DNA of 64,000 nucleotides from Alphaproteobacteria bacterium (GCA_030424865.1 JAUHVR010000020.1:47366-111365); one strand, 5' to 3'. Positions 1-10,220 are shown, numbered from the stretch's first letter. The notes: generated from the letters alone by a model not told the origin. Made by a program: numbers and translations.

Positions 1-243
1 GAAGACGCCGCGCAGTTCCTGGCGGACGAAAAGAAAAAGGGCCGCTGGAAGCCGACCGCTGGCTTCATCGCCGGCCGCACGGCCCCTCCGGGCCGCCGCA
101 TGGGCCACGCGGGCGCGATTGTCGCCGGCGGCAAAGGCGGCGCCGAGGACAAGATCGAAGCCATGCGCTCGGCCGGCATCGTCGTGGCGGACAGCCCGGC
201 GACCCTGGGTGAAGCCGTGCAGGAAGCGATCAACAACGGCTAA
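1..243 (+). CDS. sucD: Succinyl-CoA ligase (ADP-forming) alpha subunit, 3' end only
   Basis: Only the last 80 codons lie in the window; the open frame runs in from base 1 and stops with TAA at 241-243. The translated tail contains [20 protein letters not shown], followed by a glycine-rich [11 protein letters not shown] stretch, the conserved C-terminal part of the alpha subunit. The enzyme interconverts succinyl-CoA and succinate with substrate-level phosphorylation in the TCA cycle. Its position just ahead of sucA-sucB-lpd is the usual alphaproteobacterial gene order. The start lies outside the window. Confidence 0.93.
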   Translation, partial: EDAAQFLADEKKKGRWKPTAGFIAGRTAPPGRRMGHAGAIVAGGKGGAEDKIEAMRSAGIVVADSPATLGEAVQEAINNG

Positions 244-308
244 CCAAGCCTCTGGCGGGACGGGCACCGGTCTGTCCCGCCACACTGACAAACCGACGGA
301 CCACACGA

Positions 309-650
309 ATGACGATCCGCCCAACAGCAGGTATTTGCATGATCAGCGTTCTGGCGCTGGCCGCGTGCGACACGACCGCCTCGAACCATCGCGCGGCGTA
401 TGTCGAACGAAATGGCATGCTGGTCGAAGTGCCTTATGACTATGCGGATGCCGCCGCCGAAGCGCCCGAGCTTCTGGATGCCATCGCGCGCAACCCCAGC
501 GCCGCTGATGTCGATGCGCGCCTGCAAGGTCGTGACATCACTGACCTGTCGGACGCCGAGATTGCCGATCTTTCCCTGATCGCCGCCCGAGAAATCTGTA
601 ATATTCCCGAAGGTGTGCCGATCACGGCCACAACGCCCTGCAATTTTTGA
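309..650 (+). CDS. Small predicted lipoprotein of unknown function
   Basis: Encodes 113 aa. The N-terminus has a short hydrophobic run ending in LALAAC, which fits a lipobox with Cys20 as the lipidated residue; a start at Met11 (base 339) would give a tighter but very short signal. The mature part is acidic and ends in CNF, with two further cysteines near the C-terminus. It lies between sucD and sucA in the same orientation, 32 bp before sucA. I do not recognise the family; an envelope location is inferred from the lipobox only. Confidence 0.6.
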   Translation: MTIRPTAGICMISVLALAACDTTASNHRAAYVERNGMLVEVPYDYADAAAEAPELLDAIARNPSAADVDARLQGRDITDLSDAEIADLSLIAAREICNIPEGVPITATTPCNF

Positions 651-682
651 CCTTTCGCCGCAGCCCTGAGTGAGGAGTTATA

Positions 683-3649
683 ATGACAGACCAAAGCCCA
701 AACGACCTCTTCCACGCCTCTTCGTTCATGCAGGGGCACAACGCGGCCTATCTGGAACAGATGTATGCCCGCTACGCCAGCGACCCCGCCTCGGTTGACG
801 CGGCCTGGGCCGAGTTCTTTCGCCAGCTGGGCGATGCGGAGCTGGACGTCAAAGCCGAAGCCTCGGGACCCTCTTGGGCGCGCGGCGACTGGCCTCCGCA
901 GCCTGCGGATGATCTGACCAGCGCGCTGACCGGCGAATGGCCGCTTGCGCCGGCTGAGGCAAAGGGCGCAAAGGACAAGATCAAGGCCAAGGCGGCCGAA
1001 AAAGGCGTCGAGGTCACGGACGAGGCGATCCAGCGCGCTGTTCTGGACTCGATCCGGGCGCTGATGCTGATCCGGGCCTACCGGATCCGAGGTCACCTGG
1101 CCGCCGATCTGGACCCGCTGGGCATGCGTGAACCCGTTCCGCACCCCGAGCTGGATCCCAAGTCCTATGGGTTCACCGAAACCGACATGGACCGCCCGAT
1201 CTTTATCGACAACGTGCTGGGGCTGCAGGTCGCCAGCATGCGCCAGATCGTCGAGATCGTGAAGCGGACCTACTGCGGCACCTTTGCGCTGCAGTACATG
1301 CATATCTCGAACCCCGAAGAGGCCGCCTGGCTGAAAGAGCGGATCGAGGGGTACGACAAGGAAATCCGCTTTACCCGTGAAGGCCGCAAGGCGATCCTGA
1401 ACAAGATGGTCGAGGCCGAGGGCTTTGAAAAGTTCCTGCACGTCAAATACATGGGCACCAAGCGCTTTGGTCTGGACGGCGGCGAAAGCCTGATCCCCGC
1501 GATGGAGCAGATCATCAAGCGCGGCGGCAACCTGGGTGTGCGGGACATCGTCATCGGCATGCCGCACCGAGGCCGTCTGAGCGTTCTGGCAAACGTGATG
1601 CAAAAGCCCTACAAGGCGATTTTCAACGAATTCCAGGGCGGCAGCTTCAAGCCCGAAGATGTCGACGGCTCGGGCGACGTGAAGTACCACCTCGGTGCCA
1701 GCTCGGACCGCGAATTTGACGGCAACACGGTGCACCTGTCGCTGACCGCGAACCCCTCGCACCTCGAGGCGGTGAACCCGGTGGTTCTGGGCAAGGTCCG
1801 CGCCAAGCAGGACCAGTTGGGTGATGACGCCCGCACCGCGGTCCTGCCGATCCTGCTGCACGGCGATGCGGCCTTTGCGGGCCAGGGCGTTGTGGCGGAA
1901 TGCTTCGCTCTGTCGGGTCTGCGCGGTCACAAGACCGGCGGAACGATCCACATCGTTGTGAACAACCAGATCGGGTTCACCACCGCACCGCACTTCTCGC
2001 GCAGCTCGCCCTATCCGACGGACAACGCGCTGGTGGTCGAGGCGCCGATCTTCCACGTCAACGGCGACGACCCCGAGGCCGTGGTGCACGCCGCCAAGGT
2101 GGCGACCGAGTTCCGGCAGAAGTTCAACAAAGACGTCGTTATCGACATGTTCTGCTACCGCCGGTTTGGCCACAACGAGGGCGACGAGCCCATGTTCACC
2201 AACCCGATCATGTACAAAAAGATCAAGGGCCACAAAACGACCCTGTCGCTGTACACCGAACGGCTGGTCAAGGATGGCCTGATCCCCGAAGGCGAAATCG
2301 AGGACATGAAGGCCGCCTTCCAGGCGCATCTGAACGAAGAGTTCGAAGCCGGCAAGGTCTACAAGCCGAACAAGGCGGACTGGCTGGACGGCCGCTGGAG
2401 CCATCTCGACAAGCAAGAGAAGGAAAACTACCAGCGCGGCGCAACAGCGATCAAGCAAGAGACCCTGGCCGAGATTGGCGTTGCCCTGACCCGCCAGCCC
2501 GAAGGCTATCCGCTGCACAAGACCGTGGGCCGTCTTCTGGAATCGAAGAAAGCGATGTTCGAAACCGGCAAGGGCTTTGATTGGGCCACCGCCGAGGCGC
2601 TGGCATTCGGCTCACTCATGACCGAAGGCTGCCCGGTCCGTCTGGCTGGTCAGGACTCGACGCGCGGCACCTTCAGCCAACGCCACTCGGGCTTTGTGAA
2701 CCAGGAAACGGAAGAGCGCTACTACCCGCTGAACCACATCCGTGAAGGCCAGGCGCGCTACGAAGTTATTGACTCGGCGCTGTCGGAGTATGCGGTTCTG
2801 GGCTTCGAATACGGCTATTCGCTGGCCGAACCGAACGCGCTGACCCTGTGGGAAGCGCAGTTTGGTGACTTCGCCAACGGCGCGCAGATCATGTTCGACC
2901 AGTTCATCAGCTCGGGCGAATCGAAATGGCTGCGGATGTCGGGCCTGACGGTCCTGCTGCCGCATGGCTTCGAAGGCCAGGGCCCGGAACACAGCTCGGC
3001 CCGTCTGGAACGGTTCCTGCAGATGTGTGGTCAGGACAACTGGATCGTCGCGAACTGCACCACGCCCGCGAACTACTTCCACATCCTGCGCCGCCAGCTG
3101 CACCGCAGCTTCCGCAAGCCGCTGATCCTGATGACGCCCAAGTCGCTCTTGCGCCACAAGCTCTGCACCTCGACGGTCGAGGACTTCACCGAAGGCTCCA
3201 GCTTCCACCGGGTGCTTTGGGACGACGCGGAAAAGGGCAACTCGGACACGCAACTGGTGTCGGACGACAAGATCAAGCGCGTCGTCATGTGCTCGGGCAA
3301 GGTCTACTTCGACCTGCTGGAAGAGCGCGACGCACGCGGCATCGACGATGTCTATCTGATGCGGGTCGAGCAGTTCTATCCCTTCCCCGCCATCTCGGCG
3401 GTCAAAGAGCTGGAACGTTTCAAGCAGGCCGAGATCGTCTGGTGCCAGGAAGAGCCCAAGAACCAGGGCGCCTGGACCTTTATCGAACCCAACATCGAAT
3501 GGGTTCTGGGCCGCATCGGCGCCACCCACACCCGGCCCCGCTACGTGGGCCGCGCCACATCCGCCTCGCCCGCAACGGGCCTGGCCAGCCAACACAAAGC
3601 ACAGCAATCCGCCCTCGTGAACGAGGCGCTGACCATCGAAGGAAACTGA
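683..3649 (+). CDS. sucA: 2-oxoglutarate dehydrogenase E1 component
   Basis: 988 aa, normal length for a thiamine-diphosphate-dependent E1o. It decarboxylates 2-oxoglutarate and passes the succinyl group to the lipoyl arm of SucB. The start is preceded by a strong GAGGAG. The N-terminal peptide (residues about 8-40, [16 protein letters not shown]) is the E2-contacting segment typical of E1o. GMPHRGRL near residue 293 and [10 protein letters not shown] near 358 carry the active-site histidines; the GDAAFAGQG segment around residue 394 and NNQIGFTT around 427 bind thiamine diphosphate/Mg. sucB starts 4 bases after the stop, so the two are almost certainly cotranscribed. Confidence 0.97.
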   Translation: MTDQSPNDLFHASSFMQGHNAAYLEQMYARYASDPASVDAAWAEFFRQLGDAELDVKAEASGPSWARGDWPPQPADDLTSALTGEWPLAPAEAKGAKDKIKAKAAEKGVEVTDEAIQRAVLDSIRALMLIRAYRIRGHLAADLDPLGMREPVPHPELDPKSYGFTETDMDRPIFIDNVLGLQVASMRQIVEIVKRTYCGTFALQYMHISNPEEAAWLKERIEGYDKEIRFTREGRKAILNKMVEAEGFEKFLHVKYMGTKRFGLDGGESLIPAMEQIIKRGGNLGVRDIVIGMPHRGRLSVLANVMQKPYKAIFNEFQGGSFKPEDVDGSGDVKYHLGASSDREFDGNTVHLSLTANPSHLEAVNPVVLGKVRAKQDQLGDDARTAVLPILLHGDAAFAGQGVVAECFALSGLRGHKTGGTIHIVVNNQIGFTTAPHFSRSSPYPTDNALVVEAPIFHVNGDDPEAVVHAAKVATEFRQKFNKDVVIDMFCYRRFGHNEGDEPMFTNPIMYKKIKGHKTTLSLYTERLVKDGLIPEGEIEDMKAAFQAHLNEEFEAGKVYKPNKADWLDGRWSHLDKQEKENYQRGATAIKQETLAEIGVALTRQPEGYPLHKTVGRLLESKKAMFETGKGFDWATAEALAFGSLMTEGCPVRLAGQDSTRGTFSQRHSGFVNQETEERYYPLNHIREGQARYEVIDSALSEYAVLGFEYGYSLAEPNALTLWEAQFGDFANGAQIMFDQFISSGESKWLRMSGLTVLLPHGFEGQGPEHSSARLERFLQMCGQDNWIVANCTTPANYFHILRRQLHRSFRKPLILMTPKSLLRHKLCTSTVEDFTEGSSFHRVLWDDAEKGNSDTQLVSDDKIKRVVMCSGKVYFDLLEERDARGIDDVYLMRVEQFYPFPAISAVKELERFKQAEIVWCQEEPKNQGAWTFIEPNIEWVLGRIGATHTRPRYVGRATSASPATGLASQHKAQQSALVNEALTIEGN

Positions 3650-3653
3650 CCCA

Positions 3654-5159
3654 ATGAGCACTGAAGTACGCGTTCCAACGCTGGGTGAATCGGTCACCGA
3701 GGCCACCGTCGCCACCTGGTTCAAGAAACCCGGTGATGCCGTCGCCGTGGACGAAATGCTGTGTGAACTGGAAACCGACAAGGTCACGGTCGAGGTCCCC
3801 TCGCCCGTCGCCGGCACTCTGGGTGAAATCGTTGCCGCCGAAGGCGAAACCGTGGGTGTCGACGCCCTGCTGGCGATGATCGGCGAAGGCGCCGGCGCCG
3901 CAGCGGCCCCCTCCGCAGCCCCTGCCCCGGCGGCCGAGGCCGCACCCGCCGCCGCGGGTGGCGACAGCACCGATGTCATGGTGCCCACCCTGGGCGAGTC
4001 GGTGACCGAAGCCACCGTATCGACCTGGTTCAAGGCGGTCGGCGACACCGTCGCGCAGGACGAGATGCTGTGCGAGCTGGAAACCGACAAGGTCTCGGTC
4101 GAGGTGCCCGCCCCCGCTGCTGGCACCCTGGTCGAAATCCTGGCCCCCGAAGGCGCCACGGTCGAGGCATCAGCCAAACTGGCCGTGATCTCGGGCTCGG
4201 GCGCCGCCGCGGCCCCTGCCCCCGCCGCCGCACCGGCCCCCGCCGTTGCCGCGCCTGCGGGCAAAGACGTCAAGGATGCGCCCTCGGCCGAGAAGGCCAT
4301 GGCCGAAGCGGGCCTGACCCGCGGTCAGGTCTCGGGCTCGGGCCGCGATGGCCGCGTGATGAAGGAAGACGTCGCAGCCGCCGTCGCAGCCGCCGCAGCG
4401 GCACCCGCACCGGCCCCGGTCGTCGCCGCACCGCGCGCGCCGGTCCCGGCGGATGACGCCGCCCGCGAAGAGCGCGTGAAAATGACCCGCCTGCGCCAGA
4501 CCATCGCCAAGCGTCTGAAAGACAGCCAGAACACGGCGGCGATGCTGACGACCTACAACGAGGTCGACATGACCGAGGTCATGGCCCTGCGCAAACAGTA
4601 CAAGGACCAGTTCGAAAAGAAACACGGCGTCCGCCTGGGCTTCATGTCCTTCTTCACCAAGGCTTGCTGCCACGCGCTGAAAGAGGTGCCCGAGGTGAAT
4701 GCCGAGATCGACGGCACCGACATCGTCTACAAGAACTTCGTCCACATGGGCGTCGCCGCCGGCACGCCTACGGGCCTGGTGGTTCCGGTCATCCGTGACG
4801 CCGATGCGATGAGCTTTGCGGCCATCGAAAAGGCCATCGCCGAAAAGGGCAAACGCGCCCGCGACGGCAAGCTCTCGATGGCCGAGATGCAGGGCGGCAC
4901 CTTCACCATCTCGAACGGCGGCGTCTACGGCTCGCTGATGTCCTCGCCGATCCTGAACCCCCCGCAGTCGGGCATCCTGGGCATGCACAAGATCCAGGAC
5001 CGCCCGATGGTCATCAACGGAGAGATCAAGATCCGCCCGATGATGTACCTGGCGCTGAGCTATGACCACCGCATCGTCGACGGCAAAGGCGCCGTGACCT
5101 TCCTGGTGCGCGTGAAAGAAGCGCTCGAGGATCCGCGCCGGTTGTTGATGGATCTTTGA
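3654..5159 (+). CDS. sucB: Dihydrolipoyl succinyltransferase (E2 of 2-oxoglutarate dehydrogenase)
   Basis: 501 aa. Domain order: lipoyl domain 1 (residues 1-77, ELETDK with the lipoylated Lys at 43), Ala/Pro-rich linker, lipoyl domain 2 (about 105-180, second ELETDK with Lys 146), second Ala/Pro linker, E3-binding domain (about 205-245), another linker, then the catalytic core ending in DHRIVDG (His472, Asp476). Two lipoyl domains are more than the single one in E. coli SucB. It forms the core of the 2-oxoglutarate dehydrogenase complex with SucA and Lpd. Confidence 0.97.
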   Translation: MSTEVRVPTLGESVTEATVATWFKKPGDAVAVDEMLCELETDKVTVEVPSPVAGTLGEIVAAEGETVGVDALLAMIGEGAGAAAAPSAAPAPAAEAAPAAAGGDSTDVMVPTLGESVTEATVSTWFKAVGDTVAQDEMLCELETDKVSVEVPAPAAGTLVEILAPEGATVEASAKLAVISGSGAAAAPAPAAAPAPAVAAPAGKDVKDAPSAEKAMAEAGLTRGQVSGSGRDGRVMKEDVAAAVAAAAAAPAPAPVVAAPRAPVPADDAAREERVKMTRLRQTIAKRLKDSQNTAAMLTTYNEVDMTEVMALRKQYKDQFEKKHGVRLGFMSFFTKACCHALKEVPEVNAEIDGTDIVYKNFVHMGVAAGTPTGLVVPVIRDADAMSFAAIEKAIAEKGKRARDGKLSMAEMQGGTFTISNGGVYGSLMSSPILNPPQSGILGMHKIQDRPMVINGEIKIRPMMYLALSYDHRIVDGKGAVTFLVRVKEALEDPRRLLMDL

Positions 5160-5186
5160 CTATTGGGTTCGGAAGTCAGTTGTTGG

Positions 5187-5221
5187 CAGGTGGTATTCAT
5201 TGACCAAACTGAGGCCACCTG
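5187..5221 (+). terminator. Weak stem-loop after sucB
   Basis: A 7-bp inverted repeat (CAGGTGG at 5187-5193 with CCACCTG at 5215-5221) followed by AAGCTTTTGC lies between sucB and the next small gene. The loop is long, so this is at best a weak terminator that may separate the odhAB transcript from the A+T-richer gene downstream. Confidence 0.3.
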
Positions 5222-5246
5222 AAGCTTTTGCAATGGGAAGTTCCAA

Positions 5247-5540
5247 ATGGGTTTCTTTGCTGGTTGCGCGATAATCGCCTTGCTAGTGAAAGCCATTTGG
5301 GACTTCGCTAGTAGCAAAAAGGATAGGGAGAAGATCATTCTGGAGTATCGGCAGAAGCCGAGGTCGCACGTCTTTCTCGTAGTCCAATTGGTTTTCTTTC
5401 TTATGTTCTTTTTGGGGATCTTTATTCCGACAGTCGGTTCTACAAGAATAGGCGGTCTGGATTTGCAAGTATGGCAAGTGGGAGGGCTTGGTTTCTTCGT
5501 AATGTGGGTCGCCAAATCGGTACTCAAAATTGAGAGCTAA
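5247..5540 (+). CDS. Small two-helix membrane protein, atypical base composition
   Basis: 97 aa. Hydrophobic segments at residues 2-18 and about 43-63, plus a weaker one near 76-92, with a charged stretch between the first two (SSKKDREKIILEYRQK). The gene and its upstream leader are clearly richer in A+T than the neighbouring sucB and MAPEG genes and use codons such as ATA and CTA that are rare nearby, which suggests recent acquisition. I do not recognise the family. Confidence 0.55.
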   Translation: MGFFAGCAIIALLVKAIWDFASSKKDREKIILEYRQKPRSHVFLVVQLVFFLMFFLGIFIPTVGSTRIGGLDLQVWQVGGLGFFVMWVAKSVLKIES

Positions 5541-5549
5541 GGACAATCC

Positions 5550-5948
5550 ATGACCCCCGAACTCACCGCCCTCACCCTCGCCGCGCTCTTGCAGGTTGTC
5601 CAATTCGCTCTGATGGCCATCCCCGCCAACCTCGAACTCGGTACCGCCAAGACCCTCTCCCCTCGTGACGGCGCCCCGCTCGAGTCGCAGCTTTCCCCCA
5701 AAACCGCCCGCCTCCTGCGCGCGATGAACAACCACTTCGAGGGGTTGATCCTCTTTGGCATCGCCTGTCTCGTCATCACCTTCTCTGATCAGGGCAATGC
5801 GCTGACCGCCGCCTGCGCTGCCCTCTACCTGATCGCCCGCGTCCTCTACATCCCGGCCTACTACTGGGGCCTCACCCCCTGGCGCACCCTCATCTGGTGC
5901 GCAGGTTTCGGCGCCACGACCCTCATGCTGATCTCAGCCCTCTTATGA
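5550..5948 (+). CDS. MAPEG-family integral membrane protein
   Basis: 132 aa with about four hydrophobic helices and the MAPEG-like pattern around residues 48-60 (RAMNNHFEGLILFGIA) and the C-terminal ARVLYIPAYYWGL segment. MAPEG proteins in eukaryotes act on eicosanoids and glutathione; bacterial members of this short type are mostly uncharacterised. It starts 9 bp after the preceding gene and lies 80 bp ahead of lpd. A second, diverged family member sits at 29380-29778. Confidence 0.8.
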   Translation: MTPELTALTLAALLQVVQFALMAIPANLELGTAKTLSPRDGAPLESQLSPKTARLLRAMNNHFEGLILFGIACLVITFSDQGNALTAACAALYLIARVLYIPAYYWGLTPWRTLIWCAGFGATTLMLISALL

Positions 5949-5950
5949 CC

Positions 5951-5972
5951 TTCATCTTTCCCTAAATACTCC
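5951..5972 (+). repeat. Dispersed intergenic element, copy 1 (TTCATCTTTCC..AAATAC)
   Basis: TTCATCTTTCC, two variable bases, then AAATACTCC directly follows the MAPEG stop codon. The same core recurs after the PPOX gene (13278-13298) and after tpa (18301-18320). Each copy sits immediately 3' of a plus-strand gene and is followed by a G-rich or hairpin-forming stretch, which suggests a 3'-end processing or termination element repeated around the genome. Confidence 0.6.
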
Positions 5973-6028
5973 GGGGGGACAGGGGGCAGCGCCCCCAAGA
6001 CCCGGCCAACAACAAAGGACCACATCTC

Positions 6029-7423
6029 ATGGCAAACTACGACGTCATCGTCATCGGCTCCGGCCCCGGCGGCTATGTGGCCGCCATCCGCTGCGCCCAG
6101 CTTGGCCTGAAAACCGCCTGCGTCGAGGGCCGCGAAACGCTCGGCGGCACCTGCCTGAACGTCGGCTGCATCCCGTCCAAGGCGCTGCTGCATGCCAGCC
6201 ACCAGCTGCACGAGGCCGAACACAACTTCGCCAAGATGGGCCTCAAGGGCAAAAGCCCCTCGGTCGACTGGCCACAGATGCTGGCCTACAAGGACGATGT
6301 CATCGGCCAGAACACCAAGGGCATCGAGTTCCTGTTCAAGAAGAACAAGATCGACTGGCTCAAGGGCTGGGGCAGCATCCCCGCCGCGGGCAAAGTCCAG
6401 GTCGGTGACGAGGTGCACGAGGCCAAGAACATCATCATCGCCTCTGGCTCCGAACCCTCCTCGGTTCCCGGCGCCGAGGTCACCATCGACGAAAAAATCG
6501 TCGTCACCTCGACCGGCGCGCTGGAACTGGGCAAGATCCCCAAGAAGATGGTTGTGATCGGCGCGGGTGTGATCGGCCTCGAAATGGGCTCGGTTTACGC
6601 GCGTCTGGGCACCGAGGTGCATGTTGTCGAATTCCTCGACCACATCACGCCGGGCATGGACGGCGAGGTGCAAAAGACCTTCCTGAAACTGCTGAAAAAG
6701 CAGGGCCTGAAGTTCACGCTCGGCGCCGCCGTGCAAAAGGTCGAAACGCTGAAAACCAAGGCCAAGGTCACCTACAAGCTGCGCAAGGACGACAGCGAGG
6801 CGACAATGGACGCGGACGTGGTGCTGGTGGCGACCGGCCGCAAACCCTATACCGACGGGCTGGGGCTCGAGGCGCTGGGTGTGGCCATGTCCCCCCGCGG
6901 CCAGATCCAGACCGACGCGCAGTGGCGCACCAATGTGCCCGGCATCTACGCCATCGGTGACTGCATCGACGGCCCGATGCTGGCCCACAAGGCCGAGGAC
7001 GAAGGCATGGCAGCCGCCGAGGTCATCGCGGGCAAACATGGCCACGTGAACTATGGCGTCATCCCCGGCGTGATCTACACCCACCCCGAGGTCTCGAACG
7101 TCGGCGCCACCGAGGAACAGCTCAAGGAAGAGGGCCGTGCCTACAAGGTTGGCAAATTCTCGTTCATGGGCAACGGCCGCGCCAAGGCGGTCTTTGCGGG
7201 CGACGGCTTTGTAAAGATCCTGGCGGACAAGGCCACCGACCGCATTCTTGGTGCGCATATCATCGGACCCGGCGCGGGCGATCTGATCCACGAGATCTGT
7301 GTCGCGATGGAATTCGGCGCTTCGGCCGAGGATCTGGCCCTGACCTGTCACGCCCACCCGACATATTCCGAGGCCGTGCGCGAAGCGGCCCTGGCCTGCG
7401 GTGACGGTCCGATCCACATGTGA
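6029..7423 (+). CDS. lpd: Dihydrolipoyl dehydrogenase (E3)
   Basis: 464 aa FAD-dependent disulfide oxidoreductase. FAD-binding [10 protein letters not shown] at residues 11-20; redox-active disulfide in [17 protein letters not shown] (Cys42, Cys47); NAD-binding [12 protein letters not shown] around residue 180; second FAD motif [19 protein letters not shown]; dimer-interface catalytic His443 in CHAHPT. It reoxidises the dihydrolipoyl arms of SucB and probably of other 2-oxo-acid dehydrogenases. The 2-oxoglutarate dehydrogenase genes and lpd are separated here by two unrelated small genes. Confidence 0.97.
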   Translation: MANYDVIVIGSGPGGYVAAIRCAQLGLKTACVEGRETLGGTCLNVGCIPSKALLHASHQLHEAEHNFAKMGLKGKSPSVDWPQMLAYKDDVIGQNTKGIEFLFKKNKIDWLKGWGSIPAAGKVQVGDEVHEAKNIIIASGSEPSSVPGAEVTIDEKIVVTSTGALELGKIPKKMVVIGAGVIGLEMGSVYARLGTEVHVVEFLDHITPGMDGEVQKTFLKLLKKQGLKFTLGAAVQKVETLKTKAKVTYKLRKDDSEATMDADVVLVATGRKPYTDGLGLEALGVAMSPRGQIQTDAQWRTNVPGIYAIGDCIDGPMLAHKAEDEGMAAAEVIAGKHGHVNYGVIPGVIYTHPEVSNVGATEEQLKEEGRAYKVGKFSFMGNGRAKAVFAGDGFVKILADKATDRILGAHIIGPGAGDLIHEICVAMEFGASAEDLALTCHAHPTYSEAVREAALACGDGPIHM

Positions 7424-7461
7424 CCGAGAAGCGGGGCCAAGCAATTGGCCCTTGCTGATGC

Positions 7462-7497
7462 GTGTTTCAACCATGCACATGGGCGTGGTTGAAACAC
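7462..7497. promoter_or_regulatory. Perfect 12-bp inverted repeat downstream of lpd
   Basis: GTGTTTCAACCA (7462-7473) and its exact complement (7486-7497) are separated by 12 bases. There is no T-tract on either side, so it is not a classical terminator; it could stabilise the lpd mRNA 3' end or be a protein-binding site. It starts 39 bp past the lpd stop codon. Confidence 0.5.
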
Positions 7498-7510
7498 CGG
7501 CATCCCTTGC

Positions 7511-7533
7511 CAAAAAGAAGGCTTCGGCCTTCT
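7511..7533 (-). terminator. Rho-independent terminator of the minus-strand zinc-ribbon gene
   Basis: AGAAGGC-TTCG-GCCTTCT (7516-7533) is a perfect 7-bp stem. Read on the minus strand it is followed by a run of five T (the AAAAA at 7512-7516, partly overlapping the stem). It lies about 50 bases past the stop of the small gene 7580-7771, supporting that gene as really transcribed. Confidence 0.7.
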
Positions 7534-7579
7534 GAAATGCCGTCTCACCTGCGCACTGGCGACCCGCCAATTCCCCGGG

Positions 7580-7771
7580 TCAGACGCCGCGGTCGATTGT
7601 GCTGGTTTTGCAGCACGAACACACCCAATCGGCAGTTCCATCGACCGGGCGACCGGCGCTCTTCAGGTCGTGGTGAGACACGATTTGCTGCTTGCCGCAG
7701 GACGGACAGAAAGCAAGCGCAAAGAAATCCGGGACGTGTGTGACCTTGGGCGGAGCGGGATTGCAGACCAT
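7580..7771 (-). CDS. Small zinc-ribbon-like protein
   Basis: 63 aa with CPSCGKQQ near residues 22-29 and CSCC near 51-54, two CxxC knuckles about 27 residues apart that could bind one Zn ion. No homologous family is recognised. Support for a real gene comes from the minus-strand terminator just past its stop and from the absence of any other gene in this interval. Function unknown; nucleic-acid or protein binding would be usual for such a fold. Confidence 0.5.
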   Translation of the reverse strand: MVCNPAPPKVTHVPDFFALAFCPSCGKQQIVSHHDLKSAGRPVDGTADWVCSCCKTSTIDRGV

Positions 7772-8011
7772 GGCATTTTCCTTCCGAACGGGCTTTGAGC
7801 GTGGCGTGTCGCGCCGGAAGACGCGCTTCCTACAACACCCCGTCTACGCAGCTTACCACAAACGGTCGTTTACAGCGATGCAAGCCTACGCCGGGCGACC
7901 TGGGCGTGCCGGACTTGGTCAGGTCCCGAACAAAGATCATGGCCGCTCCGGGGCTGTTCCGGAGCGGACTAAGTCAAGTGTGATGCCGGGCGAGGTCGGA
8001 CCACGGGCCGG

Positions 8012-8377
8012 TCACGTTGCCGGAACGCCCCGCAAAAGCGCGCTGATCTGATCGCGGTGCAGATACAGAACCGCGGCACACATCAATCCGATCACGATGG
8101 CAGGCACCGCTGACGGGCCAATGATGAACCAATGCGTCAGCACGGCCCCGACCATTGTCGCACCAAGCAACGACGCGCCGATCACCTGACGGTTGGGCCA
8201 CCAGAGCATGGCCGCTCCGACGACCTCGATCAGCCCCGTGACATATCGAAATCCCTGGCCGAATCCGATGGCCTCGAATGACTCGACCATCATGGGAACG
8301 CCTGCGAGTTTCGCGCCGCCCGCGCCGACAAAGATCAAGGTAAGCAGGGCGCGCAGCCCCAGGGAAAGATAAGTCAT
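8012..8377 (-). CDS. DoxX-family membrane protein
   Basis: 121 aa with four hydrophobic helices. The N-terminal LGLRALLTLIFVGAGGAKLAG and the following GLIEVVGAAMLW match DoxX/DoxD-like proteins of the DUF417-type group. Members are linked to redox homeostasis, but the reaction is not defined for short ones like this. It is transcribed away from the LysR regulator at 8490, with 112 bp between starts, so that regulator probably controls it. Confidence 0.8.
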   Translation of the reverse strand: MTYLSLGLRALLTLIFVGAGGAKLAGVPMMVESFEAIGFGQGFRYVTGLIEVVGAAMLWWPNRQVIGASLLGATMVGAVLTHWFIIGPSAVPAIVIGLMCAAVLYLHRDQISALLRGVPAT

Positions 8378-8489
8378 GTTCAGGTCCTGTCTGTGATTGC
8401 TGTTGTCTTGCGGGAAAATGTATGCTGCAAAATATTATCTCAATGCGCGTTTCAGCGCGCCATATGCGCGAAAAATGTACAGGTGACGG

Positions 8490-9356
8490 ATGCAAAGATG
8501 GTCTGAATTGCGAACCGCCTATCAGGTTGCCAAGGAGGGCACCGTCAGCGGTGCCGCGCGCGCGCTGGGGGTGCACAGGGCGACGGTGAACCGCCATATC
8601 GATGGCCTTGAAGACGAACTTGGCGCCCCGATATTTATCCGAAATCCAAAGGGTTACGCCCTGACTGAACTTGGCCAGGATCTGCTGAAGGTCGCGCAGA
8701 AAACCGAAGACCTGTTCGAGGATCTGGTCGGTCGTGCCAAAGGCCGCGACGGATCGATCGAAGGGGAAATCAAGATCACCTCGCTTTTGCCGCTGACAAG
8801 CGTGCTGATGAAACCCATCGCGGCCTTCAGGTCAGCCAATCCGAATTGCAGGGTCTCGATCACAACGACGGAAGACTTGCAGCGACTCGAGTATGGCGAG
8901 GCGCATCTCGCGTTGCGCGCGGGCCAAAAGCCAGAACATCCCGACTACGTGGTCCAGCTTTTTCGGCAGGTCGCACTGAACCTTTACGCCCATGTCGACT
9001 ATCTAGATCGGATGGGCAGACCGGACGTCCCCGCGGATCTGGCTCAGCATGAGTTTGTGATGCCCCCAAAGACCGAAAACCGGGTGCCCATCTGGGCCTG
9101 GATCACCGAGCACATCGGCGAGCCAACCGTGGCCGTCACGGCCAACGACCCCATCTTTGTCCGGGACGCCGTTCAATCAGGATTGGGGGTGGGCGTTCTG
9201 AGCGAATTTGACGTGGCCGGGAAAGACGAGCTTTGCGCCCTGCTGCCCGAAAACGAAGATTGGTCCGTTCCGCTTTGGCTGGTCACGCATGTCGACCTGC
9301 ACAGGACCGAAAAAGTGCAAGAGATGCTGAAACACATCAAAGCGCCGCAAGATTAG
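8490..9356 (+). CDS. LysR-family transcriptional regulator
   Basis: 288 aa. Winged helix-turn-helix at residues 5-62 (QVAKEGTVSGAARALGVHR is the recognition region), followed by a linker helix and a shortened effector-binding domain. The start is the ATG in a G+C-poor leader shared with the divergent DoxX gene, the classic LysR/target arrangement. The inducer cannot be read from the sequence. Confidence 0.87.
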   Translation: MQRWSELRTAYQVAKEGTVSGAARALGVHRATVNRHIDGLEDELGAPIFIRNPKGYALTELGQDLLKVAQKTEDLFEDLVGRAKGRDGSIEGEIKITSLLPLTSVLMKPIAAFRSANPNCRVSITTTEDLQRLEYGEAHLALRAGQKPEHPDYVVQLFRQVALNLYAHVDYLDRMGRPDVPADLAQHEFVMPPKTENRVPIWAWITEHIGEPTVAVTANDPIFVRDAVQSGLGVGVLSEFDVAGKDELCALLPENEDWSVPLWLVTHVDLHRTEKVQEMLKHIKAPQD

Positions 9357-9431
9357 TCCGGATGTGACCTGTGCGCCGTCGCGGCCCCTTTGAACGGGGC
9401 ATAACGCCGACCACCGCGGCGCGCGCCATGA

Positions 9432-10220
9432 TCACCCTTCGCTTGATCCGCCGCTTTCCGAGCTCATTCCATCCAGCCACAACAACCCCTTGTCGACCTG
9501 CCCATCCAGCCAGACGCGGCCCTTGTCCACGGTTTCGACATAGCTGGTCAGCAGGGCTTCGGCCTCGGGGATGGCCGTGCCGATCTGGGGTGCGAACATG
9601 TAAAGGATCACGGCAAAGATCACCAGCGACAGCGCCCAGCGGAAACCGCGCCCGAATGCGCCGGACCGCGGGGCGATCTCGGCCTCGCCATCAGGCGTCG
9701 AGACCCGGCGGGTCTCGGACCCGTTGCGCAGGGTCGAGTTGATCTCTTCCACATCAGGCAGACGCGTGCTGCGCGCCGTGGTAACTGCCGCGGCCGCCGC
9801 AGCGTCCGCGGCGGCGTCAACATGATCTTCGGGCGGCGCATTGCGCAGATGCTGACCTCGGCTGTCTGACACAGGGGCCTCTTCAATCGGGGCCGCATCA
9901 TCCAGGCCCAGGTCCGGTTGGCTTTCCAGCGCATCGGCAACACGTGCCTTGGCCTCGCGCGCGGCCTCTTGGCGCAAAACATCGGCCACTGCCGGATCCA
10001 GTTCCCGCGCGCGGGGGCGAGGGGCGGCGGCGGGCTCAAGCCCGTCTTCGTCGTCCAGCATGTCCGCCGCGTCCAGCGACAGCGTGCCCTCCTGGTCGTC
10101 GGGGTGCTGCTGGTACCAGGTGTGCCCGCAGTTCGAGCACTGCACATCGCGGCCCCCCTCCGGGATGACCTCGGTCGGCACTTCGTATTGCGCGTCACAG
10201 TTGGGGCAAATCAGCCGCAT
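9432..10220 (-). CDS. MJ0042-type zinc-ribbon membrane protein
   Basis: 262 aa when started at Met 10220, the usual MRLICPNCDAQYEVP N-terminus. Residues 1-38 form the zinc ribbon (CPNC and CSNCGHTW). A long acidic, low-complexity middle region follows, then one transmembrane helix (about residues 200-218, ALSLVIFAVILYMFA) and a short C-terminal tail with the twice-repeated KGxxWLDG motif. Such proteins usually stand beside ftsE in Rhodobacterales, here divergent with 163 bp between starts. Biochemical role unknown. Confidence 0.8.
   Translation of the reverse strand: MRLICPNCDAQYEVPTEVIPEGGRDVQCSNCGHTWYQQHPDDQEGTLSLDAADMLDDEDGLEPAAAPRPRARELDPAVADVLRQEAAREAKARVADALESQPDLGLDDAAPIEEAPVSDSRGQHLRNAPPEDHVDAAADAAAAAAVTTARSTRLPDVEEINSTLRNGSETRRVSTPDGEAEIAPRSGAFGRGFRWALSLVIFAVILYMFAPQIGTAIPEAEALLTSYVETVDKGRVWLDGQVDKGLLWLDGMSSESGGSSEG

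Noticed and set aside
440..2518. 692-codon open frame on the minus strand across sucA
   Set aside because: It is the antisense shadow of a high-G+C gene; the translation is Arg/His/Asp/Val-rich with no recognisable domain, and sucA is certain.
2612..4300. 562-codon minus-strand frame across sucA/sucB
   Set aside because: Its Ala/Gly/Thr-rich half merely mirrors the Ala/Pro linkers of sucB; no start signal or domain.
7692..8051. 119-codon plus-strand frame between lpd and the DoxX gene
   Set aside because: Overlaps the better-supported minus-strand zinc-ribbon gene and has no recognisable domain.
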